9,497 bases of DNA from an uncultured Lachnospiraceae bacterium (GTDB taxonomy: Bacteria; Bacillota_A; Clostridia; Lachnospirales; Lachnospiraceae). Below, one piece after another: positions 1 through 6,254 of this stretch (positions are counted from its first letter, which is position 1; each line of letters starts with the position of its first letter). A model generated the notes under the pieces. The model searched no databases. It was not told the DNA's origin and saw only the letters and a list, made by a program, of their open reading frames with translations. A program made the position numbers and the translations under genes. Where the stretch lies: contig CAJUGZ010000166.1 of NCBI GenBank assembly GCA_910585855.1, positions 1 to 9,497 on the forward strand, in the 5' to 3' direction.

Positions 1-281
1 GCTCCCATGCAGGGGGTGAAAAAAAAGGTGCGTGTTTAGCCCGTATAAAAGGGAAGCGATAACTTATCATAAAGAAAATCGTTTCTTATGTCGGTATCGT
101 TTCGGTTGAAATACGGGCGAATTGCGCACCGGTTCGGACGGTTGGATGTACAAAAAGGCAGAATCTTTAGACTTTCTTACTTTTTGGAAAGCGGAGCAGC
201 AGAGCGAACCAGCAAACGAAATCTAGCGTCCGATTTACGAAACATAACCAACAGTAATTCCAATTCTGAAATTCAGAGAAC
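1..281. other. No recognisable gene; possible structured RNA
   Basis: I cannot assign a protein gene here. A 65-codon ORF from 88 to 285 lacks a ribosome binding site, has an arginine- and serine-rich sequence unlike any family I know, and runs into the repeat at 282. Positions 1-39 and 3-60 are each open from the window edge to a stop, so one of them may be the tail of an upstream gene, but neither is recognisable. Several long-range complementary segments are nested: GTTTCG at 99-104 with CGAAAC at 238-243, and TCGGACG at 134-140 with CGTCCGA at 227-233. An alternative pairing is GGTTCG at 131-136 with CGAACC at 205-210. This would fit a folded RNA, but pairings this short can arise by chance in 280 bases. 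Confidence 0.3.
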
Positions 282-396
282 ATAAACCGTCAAATTTATC
301 GTCAAAAAGATTTTTTACTAGTAGATGTTTTTTATTTTCTAAAAGGGGTTTAATGGGAAATAAATTTGAAATATAAACCGTCAAATTTCTGGTCAA
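282..396. repeat. Pair of 24-bp direct repeats upstream of the TnpB-like gene
   Basis: Two 24-bp copies lie at 282-305 and 373-396, 91 bp start to start. Both begin ATAAACCGTCAAATTT and both end GTCAA; they differ at 2 of 24 positions. Inside each copy the pentamer GTCAA occurs twice with a 12-bp period (289-293 and 301-305; 380-384 and 392-396). Two half-sites about one helical turn apart, duplicated in a non-coding region, is the usual look of a binding site for a dimeric regulator. A CRISPR array is unlikely, because the 67-bp interval is AT-rich and there are only two units. The binding protein is unknown. Confidence 0.6.
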
Positions 397-433
397 CTAA
401 ATTTAAAAAATCCTGTTTTTATGGGAAAATGTT

Positions 434-474
434 TTGTTTTCATAGAGTGGATTACTCTATGAAAATCCTACAAT
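434..474 (+). promoter_or_regulatory. Weak candidate promoter for the TnpB-like gene
   Basis: Two weak sigma-A-type options overlap the palindrome. The first is TTGTTT (434-439) with TATGAA (458-463) at 18-bp spacing. The second is the better -10 box TACAAT (469-474), which has no good -35 partner. Either would start transcription shortly before the gene's ribosome binding site. In both cases the palindrome at 437-465 would cover the -35/-10 region, consistent with repression by occlusion. No experimental or strong consensus support is visible. Confidence 0.25.
437..465. promoter_or_regulatory. Perfect 12-bp-arm palindrome (operator-like)
   Basis: TTTTCATAGAGT (437-448) and ACTCTATGAAAA (454-465) are exact reverse complements separated by the 5-nt spacer GGATT. 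No T-run follows on either strand, so it is a poor intrinsic terminator. It ends 35 bp before the ATG of the TnpB-like gene and sits where a promoter for that gene is expected. The simplest reading is an operator for a dimeric repressor, possibly autoregulation. An alternative is a relic of the end hairpin of an ancestral IS200/IS605-type element, since those ends carry subterminal palindromes. Confidence 0.6.
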
Positions 475-500
475 ATGATGGGAAATAGAGGACGGTATCT

Positions 501-1826
501 ATGGCTGAAAAAACTGGTTTTTCGATTGTTACATATAAATTAAGGCTTTATAACAGACATTATGATTGGATGCTTATTACAAAGCAGATTTATAATCAGG
601 TAGTCTGGCATTATTACCAGATTTTGATGTCAAATCGTTCTCTTTTGGAACAGAACAACTTTCTTTTGCTGCGGGAATTGGAGCGATTGAGTGTTGGTAC
701 AAAGGAAATGCGGAAAAAGGGAGAAGAACCAGTTTGGAAGTTAGAACATCTTCCAAAGATTCCGATTTATTTTCGGCGTGCGGCAATTAATGCAGCGATA
801 GGACTAGCCAGAAGTTATGATACTTCTTGTAAGATTTGGGAGAAAGAGAAGCAAAGTGGTGTGATGCGGGAGAGAGGATTTCCTTCTCCGGCGGGAAAGA
901 TGGATATTTCTCCGGTTTTTTATAAAGGGATGTATCGGGATTTTCAGACCGATTCGATTCAATTAAAGGTGTATAACGGGGAAAAATGGGTATGGGTTTT
1001 ATTTCCTTATGTTGGACGCCAGATTCCTTTTATGGAAAAAGTATTGTCCCCTGTATTAAAGGTAGAGAAGAAAGAGGTTTTTCTGCATGTTCCTGTAAAA
1101 GTGTCGGCAGGGGAGATTTTGACGGTAAGGGAACGGATAGAGAGGGAATCTTTTATTGCAGCGGTATCTTTTCCAGACAGTGACAGTTTGGCAGTCTGTG
1201 CGGTTTTGAATCAAGAGGGACAGTTTTTGGATTCTTGTTTTTTTCGTGGGGGAAAGGCAAGAGGGGCACAGCGCAGGAAGGTACAGATTCGGTTGGAGAA
1301 GAGTAAAAAAAGCCGAAAGGGAAATCGGAGAAGAATGGATGAAGAAAGAGAAAATGTCGCTCTTTATCAGAAATTAGAACAGATTAACCAGTATTATGCA
1401 CATAAGATTAGCCGTGAAATTTTAAATTATTGTAAGCGTTATCCGGTTTCGGTGATTGTTGTTCCGAATTATGGAAATACCATTTCTTTTCAGGAAAAAC
1501 GGTATTTGCGTACCAATGCGTATTGCTGGCAGGGACGGGCGATTATTCGGAATTTAAAATATAAGGCTTGGAAAGAAGGAATTTTGGTTACAGTGATACC
1601 GCCTTATCATATTTCGGACTGCTGCAGTGAGTGCGGGAGAAAGATTCAGCGTTATAACGAGGGGCATAAAGCAAGCCGGAACTATTATGGAGGACAGCTT
1701 TTTCTTTGTCCGAACGGGCATAGAGGAAATACAGCATTGAATACGGCAAAAAATATCGGGAGATATTTCCTTAGACATTTTCAAGAGGATTCTGTTCAGG
1801 AAAAAGAAGAAAAAATGGCAGAATAA
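501..1826 (+). CDS. Nuclease-dead TnpB/Cas12-family protein (TldR-like)
   Basis: The protein has 441 residues. The TnpB/Cas12 layout is visible: an N-terminal KLRLY strand with a helical segment (12-45), a helix around 95-115, a beta domain (about 125-205), a split RuvC domain from about 218, a basic helix (251-280), and a Cys cluster C375-x2-C378 ... C403-x3-H407 running into N410-TALNTAKNIG. The usual RuvC triad seems lost. The GIDLG-type motif reads VSFPDSDSLAV with Phe224 at the Asp position, IVVED reads IVVPN with Pro322 replacing Glu, and NADxNAAxNI reads NTALNTAKNI with Ala412 replacing Asp. Nuclease-dead TnpB homologues (TldRs) are known RNA-guided transcription repressors, so an RNA-guided DNA-binding role is inferred. 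The start follows AGAGGA (487-492) at 8-nt spacing. No tnpA or recombinase gene is nearby. The reading frame is intact, which argues for selection rather than decay. A decayed but still-open transposon passenger remains the alternative. Confidence 0.82.
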   Translation: MAEKTGFSIVTYKLRLYNRHYDWMLITKQIYNQVVWHYYQILMSNRSLLEQNNFLLLRELERLSVGTKEMRKKGEEPVWKLEHLPKIPIYFRRAAINAAIGLARSYDTSCKIWEKEKQSGVMRERGFPSPAGKMDISPVFYKGMYRDFQTDSIQLKVYNGEKWVWVLFPYVGRQIPFMEKVLSPVLKVEKKEVFLHVPVKVSAGEILTVRERIERESFIAAVSFPDSDSLAVCAVLNQEGQFLDSCFFRGGKARGAQRRKVQIRLEKSKKSRKGNRRRMDEERENVALYQKLEQINQYYAHKISREILNYCKRYPVSVIVVPNYGNTISFQEKRYLRTNAYCWQGRAIIRNLKYKAWKEGILVTVIPPYHISDCCSECGRKIQRYNEGHKASRNYYGGQLFLCPNGHRGNTALNTAKNIGRYFLRHFQEDSVQEKEEKMAE

Positions 1827-2065
1827 AAAGAAAATGGATAAGTTGAAATAAAAGAAATTAAAAAACTGCCGGAAACGGAAAAAAGATATAGGTGAAAGAG
1901 AAAGAAATTATTCGTTTGAAAAAGCATCTATATTTTGGGTACAGCACCGCCCGCCTCTACAGATGACTTTTTGCGAAAAGTATAGAATCAGAATGTACAG
2001 GCAAAGAAAAAATAGGAGTATTTTAGTTGTGCTGCGAGGTATAAAAAAAGAAACTGAGGACAAGA
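1827..2065 (+). other. Non-coding leader between TnpB-like gene and manC
   Basis: No plausible gene lies in these 239 bases. The first 80 are very A-rich and include a small CCG-GAAA-CGG hairpin (1869-1878). A larger hairpin follows at 1911-1977. Guide RNAs of TnpB-type proteins are normally encoded at and just past the 3' end of the tnpB gene, so this is where a guide RNA for the upstream protein would be sought. It must also hold the promoter or leader of the manC operon, unless that operon is read through from upstream. I see only poor promoter matches, such as TATAGA at 1980-1985. The manC ribosome binding site GAGGA is at 2056-2060. Confidence 0.5.
1911..1977 (+). ncRNA. Candidate structured RNA: long hairpin with GC-rich loop
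   Basis: AAAAAGCATCT (1919-1929) pairs with 1961-1972 (AGATG and CTTTTT, one bulged A at 1966), giving 11 base pairs. TTCG (1911-1914) pairs with CGAA (1974-1977) outside a small internal loop. The 31-nt apical loop includes GC-rich 1937-1956, in sharp contrast with the AT-rich flanks, and could form GGT/ACC (1938-1940 with 1946-1948). No T-run follows, so it is not a simple terminator. Possible roles are the scaffold of a guide RNA for the upstream TnpB-like protein, or a leader hairpin recognised by an antitermination factor before a long polysaccharide operon. The structure is seen in sequence; the function is inferred. Confidence 0.35.
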
Positions 2066-3139
2066 ATGGTGAAAAAAACAGTATTAATTATGGCAGGAGG
2101 ACGTGGGGAGCGATTTTGGCCACGGAGCAGAAAGCGTCTGCCGAAACAGTTTTTATCTTTGACCGGAGATGGGCGAACCATGATCCAGATGACTTTAGAA
2201 CGGGTTTTGCCTTTTGTGGAAACGGAAGATATTTTTATATCGACCAATAAAGAATATCGTTCTTTGGTAAGGGAGCAACTGCCTGAAATACCAGAAGAAA
2301 ATATATTGTGTGAGCCGGTTGGCAGAAATACAGCACCTTGTATCGGGCTGGGTGCGGTGTATATGGAAAGAAAGTATAAAGATGCTTTAATGATGGTATT
2401 GCCGTCTGATCATTTGATTAAATATCATCAAATGTTTTTACATACGATGCAGGATGCCTGCCAGATTGCAGAAGAGAATAACAGTTTGGTAACGATTGGG
2501 ATTACACCGGACTGCCCAGAAACGGGATATGGTTATATTCAGTTTGATCCGGAACAGGGAAAGGGACGGGCTTTTGCGGTAAAGCGTTTTATTGAAAAGC
2601 CGAATTTAGAAATGGCAAAGGAATATTTGGAAAGTGAAGAATATCTTTGGAACAGTGGGATGTTTGTATGGAAAGTATCTTCTATATTAGAGAAAATGGA
2701 ACAGTTTATGCCGGATACTTTAAAGGGACTTCGAAAGATTCAGGCGGCGATTGGGACATTCGAGCAGGAAGCGGTACTGGAAAAAGAGTATTTTTTATTT
2801 GCTTCGGAATCGATTGATTATGGGATTATGGAAAAGGCACAAAAGATTTATACTTTGCCCGGAACGTTTGGATGGGACGATGTCGGATCTTGGCTGGCAG
2901 TGGAGCGGATTCGCAAGACAAACGAATTCGGAAATATTGCAAATGGAAATATTATTACGATTCATTCGAAAAATTGTATTATTGAAGGTTCGACAAAGCT
3001 GATTGCAGCGGTAGGATTGGAAAACCTGATTATTGTAGATTCAGAGGATGCGACTTTAATTTGTGAGAAACATGCGGCAGGAGAGATTAAACAGGTACTG
3101 GAAAATTTAAAAATCTGCAATCGGACGGAATATCTATAA
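2066..3139 (+). CDS. manC: Mannose-1-phosphate guanylyltransferase
   Basis: This cytosolic enzyme joins mannose-1-phosphate and GTP to give GDP-mannose, the precursor for the next two enzymes. The 357-residue length fits the single-domain form: the C-terminal phosphomannose isomerase domain of long bifunctional ManC/AlgA proteins is absent. Visible motifs are the nucleotide-binding signature GGRGERFWPRSRKRLPKQF (11-29), PSDH (113-116), GYGYI (154-158), the sugar-phosphate motif FIEKP (175-179), WNSGMF (195-200) and GWDDVGSW (269-276). The start is chosen from GAGGA five bases upstream and because the first beta strand begins immediately (KKTVLIMAGG). It is the first gene of a tight + strand operon; gmd follows after 14 bp. 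No phosphomannomutase gene is in the window, so mannose-1-phosphate must come from elsewhere. Confidence 0.95.
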   Translation: MVKKTVLIMAGGRGERFWPRSRKRLPKQFLSLTGDGRTMIQMTLERVLPFVETEDIFISTNKEYRSLVREQLPEIPEENILCEPVGRNTAPCIGLGAVYMERKYKDALMMVLPSDHLIKYHQMFLHTMQDACQIAEENNSLVTIGITPDCPETGYGYIQFDPEQGKGRAFAVKRFIEKPNLEMAKEYLESEEYLWNSGMFVWKVSSILEKMEQFMPDTLKGLRKIQAAIGTFEQEAVLEKEYFLFASESIDYGIMEKAQKIYTLPGTFGWDDVGSWLAVERIRKTNEFGNIANGNIITIHSKNCIIEGSTKLIAAVGLENLIIVDSEDATLICEKHAAGEIKQVLENLKICNRTEYL

Positions 3140-3153
3140 GGAGAAAAGAGAGA

Positions 3154-4188
3154 ATGAAACAGGCACTGATTACCGGGATTACCGGACAGGATGGTTCTTA
3201 TTTGGCAGAATTATTATTGGAGAAGGGTTATCGGGTCTATGGAATACTGCGCAGAAAAAGTGTAGCAGACTATGGAAATGTAGAGCATTTGAAAAAAGAG
3301 ATTTCTTTTATTTATGCAGATATGACCGATTTGGTTTCTTTGATTGCTGCGATGACACGTTCGCAGGCAGATGAAGTATATAATTTAGCGGCACAGTCCT
3401 TTGTGGCGACCAGTTGGGAACAGCCCCTTGCTACAGCGGAAATTGATGGGCTGGGTGTAACTAATTTATTGGAAGCCATTCGGATAGTAAAGCCGCAGGC
3501 ACGCTTTTATCAGGCTTCTACCAGTGAGATGTTTGGATTGGTACAGGAAATACCACAGACAGAACAGACACCGTTCTATCCACGAAGTCCCTATGGAGTG
3601 GCAAAATTGTATGGGCATTGGATTACAAAAAATTATCGGGAAAGTTATGGAATGTATGCCTGCAGTGGGATTTTATTTAACCATGAAAGTGAACGGCGGG
3701 GAAAGGAATTTGTTACCCGAAAGATTACGGATGGTGTGGCAAGAATTCGGTATGGGCTGCAGGAACGGATAGAACTTGGAAATTTAGATTCGAAACGGGA
3801 CTGGGGACATTCCAAGGACTATGTAAGGGCAATGTGGATGATGCTGCAGCAGGAAAGTCCAAAGGACTATGTAATTGCAACAAATGAAACCAGAACCGTG
3901 CGGGAATTTGCAGAAACAGCGTTTGCATCGGCAGGAATTACGGTGAAGTGGCAGGGAAGCGGTGTGGATGAGATCGGAATTGATACGGCTACCAATAAAA
4001 CTGTAGTGACTGTTAGTCCGCAGTATTTTCGTCCGGCAGAAGTGGAACTTTTGCTTGGAAATCCGGCTAAGGCAAAAGAAGAACTGGGATGGGAACGAGA
4101 GATTTCGTTTTCGGAGCTGGTAAAACGGATGGTAGAGCGAGATCTGGATTTAGTGGCACAGGAGAAAAAACAGAGAAGCGGAAAGTAG
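3154..4188 (+). CDS. gmd: GDP-mannose 4,6-dehydratase
   Basis: This extended short-chain dehydrogenase uses a bound NADP cofactor to convert GDP-D-mannose to GDP-4-keto-6-deoxy-D-mannose, the branch point to D-rhamnose, fucose and related sugars. The 344-residue length is normal. The Rossmann signature GITGQDGSYLAE is at 8-19. The active-site STSE is at 122-125 with Glu125, and the catalytic Y147-x3-K151 is in SPYGVAK. Family-typical blocks are FNHESERRGKEFVTRK (175-190), GNLDSKRDWGHSKDYVRAMW (209-228) and YFRPAEVELLLGN (291-303). A strong AAGGAGA site at 3138-3144 overlaps the manC stop and sets the start. The gene lies six bases before rmd, which uses its product. Confidence 0.96.
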   Translation: MKQALITGITGQDGSYLAELLLEKGYRVYGILRRKSVADYGNVEHLKKEISFIYADMTDLVSLIAAMTRSQADEVYNLAAQSFVATSWEQPLATAEIDGLGVTNLLEAIRIVKPQARFYQASTSEMFGLVQEIPQTEQTPFYPRSPYGVAKLYGHWITKNYRESYGMYACSGILFNHESERRGKEFVTRKITDGVARIRYGLQERIELGNLDSKRDWGHSKDYVRAMWMMLQQESPKDYVIATNETRTVREFAETAFASAGITVKWQGSGVDEIGIDTATNKTVVTVSPQYFRPAEVELLLGNPAKAKEELGWEREISFSELVKRMVERDLDLVAQEKKQRSGK

Positions 4189-4194
4189 GGACAG

Positions 4195-5088
4195 ATGAAG
4201 GCATTAATTATTGGAGCAGCTGGTTTTGTAGGAGGCTATCTGGCAGAACATTTGCAAAAAGAGTATGGATGGTCTGTTTCTGTGACAAAATTAGAACACG
4301 AAACGTTTTTTATAGAAGAGGCAGCGGTCTATGATTTGGATATTTTAGATGAAAAAGCTGTGCAGCAGCTTTTATTTCAGATAGAGCCAGATTATATTTT
4401 TCATTTGGCAGCACAGAGTTCCGTAGCACTTTCTTGGAAAAATCCAGATCTTACCATAGATGTCAATATCAAAGGGTGTATTCATGTATTGGAAGCAGTT
4501 AGAAAGCTAAAGAAGCAGCCACGGATTTTACTGGTGGGTTCTGGGGAAGAGTATGGAATTCAAAATATCTATGCGGCTACGAAAGCCTGTCAAAATATGC
4601 TGGGGACAATTTATGCCAAAGCCTATCAAATGGAAATTGTTTTGGTGCGGGCGTTTAATCATATCGGACCGAAACAGAGTTCGGTTTTTGTGGTTTCTGA
4701 TTTTTGCAGACAGGCAGCAGAGATAGAAGCAGGAAAGAGAGAACCGGTTCTTTGGGTAGGAAATCTAGAGATAAAACGTGATTTTACGGATGTCAGAGAT
4801 ATTGTTCGTGCGTATGGAATGTTGATACAAAAAGGAAAGGCAGGGGAAAACTATAATGTAGGAAGTGGAAGAGCAGTAGCGATTCAAGAGATATTAGAAA
4901 AAATTTTGTCACTGTCAAAGAAAAAGATTCGGATAGAAACTGATCCAAAGAAGCTGCGTCCGCTGGATTTGCCTGTGATTGAAGCAGATATTCAAAAATT
5001 GCAGGAAGTCACCGGGTGGAAGCCACAGATTTCTTTGGAGGATACGATAAGGGATATTTTGGAGGATTGGAGAGAAAAACAGAGATGA
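4195..5088 (+). CDS. rmd: GDP-4-keto-6-deoxy-D-mannose reductase, with internal deletion
   Basis: The family reduces GDP-4-keto-6-deoxy-D-mannose to GDP-D-rhamnose. The 297-residue protein has the Rossmann motif GAAGFVGGYL (7-16), SGEEYG (116-121), Y126-x3-K130 in NIYAATKACQNML, the diagnostic RAFNHIGP (152-159), RDFTDVRDIVRAY (195-207) and YNVGSG (220-225). These favour Rmd over a fucose synthase. The oddity is that only 10 residues separate Ser116 from Tyr126. As I recall the family, for example the P. aeruginosa enzyme, this distance is about 26, with a proline- and glutamate-containing loop. About 16 residues therefore seem to be missing around positions 4555-4566, in frame. The catalytic Ser/Tyr/Lys remain, so the enzyme may be altered rather than dead. 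The ribosome binding site is weak, suggesting translation coupled to gmd. Its TGA overlaps the next ATG (ATGA). Confidence 0.88.
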   Translation: MKALIIGAAGFVGGYLAEHLQKEYGWSVSVTKLEHETFFIEEAAVYDLDILDEKAVQQLLFQIEPDYIFHLAAQSSVALSWKNPDLTIDVNIKGCIHVLEAVRKLKKQPRILLVGSGEEYGIQNIYAATKACQNMLGTIYAKAYQMEIVLVRAFNHIGPKQSSVFVVSDFCRQAAEIEAGKREPVLWVGNLEIKRDFTDVRDIVRAYGMLIQKGKAGENYNVGSGRAVAIQEILEKILSLSKKKIRIETDPKKLRPLDLPVIEADIQKLQEVTGWKPQISLEDTIRDILEDWREKQR

Positions 5089-6254
5089 CGATTTCATTTG
5101 ATGTACTTCCGCTGATTGGAGAACAGATGTCTGGTGTAGGCTATTGTCAGGCGGGTTTGATAACAGAGCTTTTGCAAAAGCATCCAGAATATAATTATAC
5201 ATTTGATTTTTTCTCTTTTCGGAATCATCAAAAAAAGGAAGAGCGTCTGCTGTCTTATCAGACTGAACAGGTAAGGTTGAACCGGGTTTGTTTTCCGGGT
5301 GCATTTTATCGGATGATAATGAATTTTATTCCTTTTTCTTATTCCTATTTTTTTGGAAGAGAGGCAGAGATTACGCATTTCTTTAATTATCTTGTACCGC
5401 CGCATGTTTTTGGAAAAACGGTAGTGACGGTTCATGATATGGTAATATGGGCATTTCCAGAAACGGTAAGATGGAAAACGAAAGTTCTTTTAAAAACCGG
5501 ATTAAAACAGTCGATGAAACGGGCAGATCGGATTATAACAGACTCTTATTTCAGTAAACAGGAAATTATAAAGTATTATCCAAGGTATCAGGAAAAAATT
5601 CGTGTTGTTCCATGCGGCGTGGATTTAAAGCGTTTTTATCGGATTACAGATCAGGCAGAAATTAATAGAGTAAAAGATAAATTAAAAATAACAGGGGACT
5701 ATTTTTTATATGTAGGAACGATTGAACCAAGGAAAAATTTACTGCGTTTAATAAAAGGATATCAGCTTTTTTGTAAAAAATATCCGCAAGCACCGCAGCT
5801 TGTTTTGGCAGGCGGAAAGGGCTGGATGAATCAAAAATTTTATGCTTGGATTCAGAAAGTGGGGTTGGAAGATCGGCTTTGTTTTACGGAGTATGTGGCA
5901 TCGGAAGATTTATGTGCATTATATAACGGAGCAGTCAGTTTTTTCTTTCCTTCGTATTATGAGGGATTTGGCATACCGCCGTTAGAAGCAATGGCTTGTG
6001 CCGTTCCGGTTTTGGTATCTTTTGAGGCTTCCCTTCCTGAAGTGGTGGGAGAGTGCGGGGTTTATGTAAATGCATATGACGAGCAAAGCATAGCAGACGG
6101 AATCGAACGATTGTATACCGATCCGTCTTTGCGCAGGGAGCTGTCACAGCGTGGGCAGGAACGGGCAAAAGAATTTACATGGGAACATGCGGCAGAAAAG
6201 TTATATCTGGTATATAAGGAATTGTTAGATGAAACGAAAAATAAAGATACTTGA
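5085..6254 (+). CDS. GT4 family glycosyltransferase (WbpY-like, probable rhamnosyl/mannosyltransferase)
   Basis: This is a retaining GT-B fold glycosyltransferase of 389 residues, expected to act at the cytosolic membrane face on a lipid-linked chain. The C-terminal nucleotide-sugar domain shows YVGTIEPRKNLLRLIKGY (209-226) and the GT4 E-x7-E motif from Glu293 to Glu301 (EGFGIPPLE), followed by EAMACAVPV. VVPCGVDLKRF (174-184) marks the interdomain linker. An in-frame upstream ATG at 5016 would add 23 residues lying inside rmd. I prefer 5085 because the predicted first strand ISFDVLP begins there, GGAGAG lies at 5069-5074, and the ATGA overlap with the rmd stop is typical of coupled translation. 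Given its neighbours, GDP-D-rhamnose or GDP-mannose is the likely donor. Exact donor, acceptor and linkage cannot be read from sequence. Confidence 0.87.
   Translation: MTISFDVLPLIGEQMSGVGYCQAGLITELLQKHPEYNYTFDFFSFRNHQKKEERLLSYQTEQVRLNRVCFPGAFYRMIMNFIPFSYSYFFGREAEITHFFNYLVPPHVFGKTVVTVHDMVIWAFPETVRWKTKVLLKTGLKQSMKRADRIITDSYFSKQEIIKYYPRYQEKIRVVPCGVDLKRFYRITDQAEINRVKDKLKITGDYFLYVGTIEPRKNLLRLIKGYQLFCKKYPQAPQLVLAGGKGWMNQKFYAWIQKVGLEDRLCFTEYVASEDLCALYNGAVSFFFPSYYEGFGIPPLEAMACAVPVLVSFEASLPEVVGECGVYVNAYDEQSIADGIERLYTDPSLRRELSQRGQERAKEFTWEHAAEKLYLVYKELLDETKNKDT

Noticed and set aside
88..285. 65-codon ORF on the + strand
   Set aside because: It has no ribosome binding site before the ATG, low-complexity Arg/Ser/Asn-rich content and no recognisable family, and it ends inside a non-coding repeat. 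It is more likely a chance ORF.
282..396. Two-unit CRISPR array for the Cas12-like gene
   Set aside because: There are only two copies, with a 67-bp AT-rich interval that is much longer than a normal spacer, and a repeat built from internal pentamers. There is no third unit and no adaptation genes.
501..1826. Ordinary active transposon passenger (TnpB of an IS200/IS605 element)
   Set aside because: All three RuvC acidic residues are replaced, and no TnpA, serine recombinase or clear element ends are visible. Rejected as an active element, though descent from one is likely.
1937..1952. JUMPstart/ops-like element (GGGCGGT core) read on the - strand
   Set aside because: Only the GGGCGGT core and a few following bases match, and it points away from the polysaccharide operon. 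RfaH-type ops elements must be on the operon's coding strand.
1963..2250. 95-codon + strand ORF overlapping the manC start
   Set aside because: It runs in another frame through a gene with strong family motifs, has no homology-like pattern and no ribosome binding site.
2330..2338. TACAGCACC in manC matching the GC-rich loop at 1940-1948, as a possible guide target
   Set aside because: Only nine bases match, it lies inside a coding motif required by the protein, and it is not near a promoter; chance is sufficient.
4915..5304. 129-codon - strand ORF spanning the rmd/glycosyltransferase junction
   Set aside because: It is a shadow of two well-supported + strand genes, with atypical composition and no recognisable domain.
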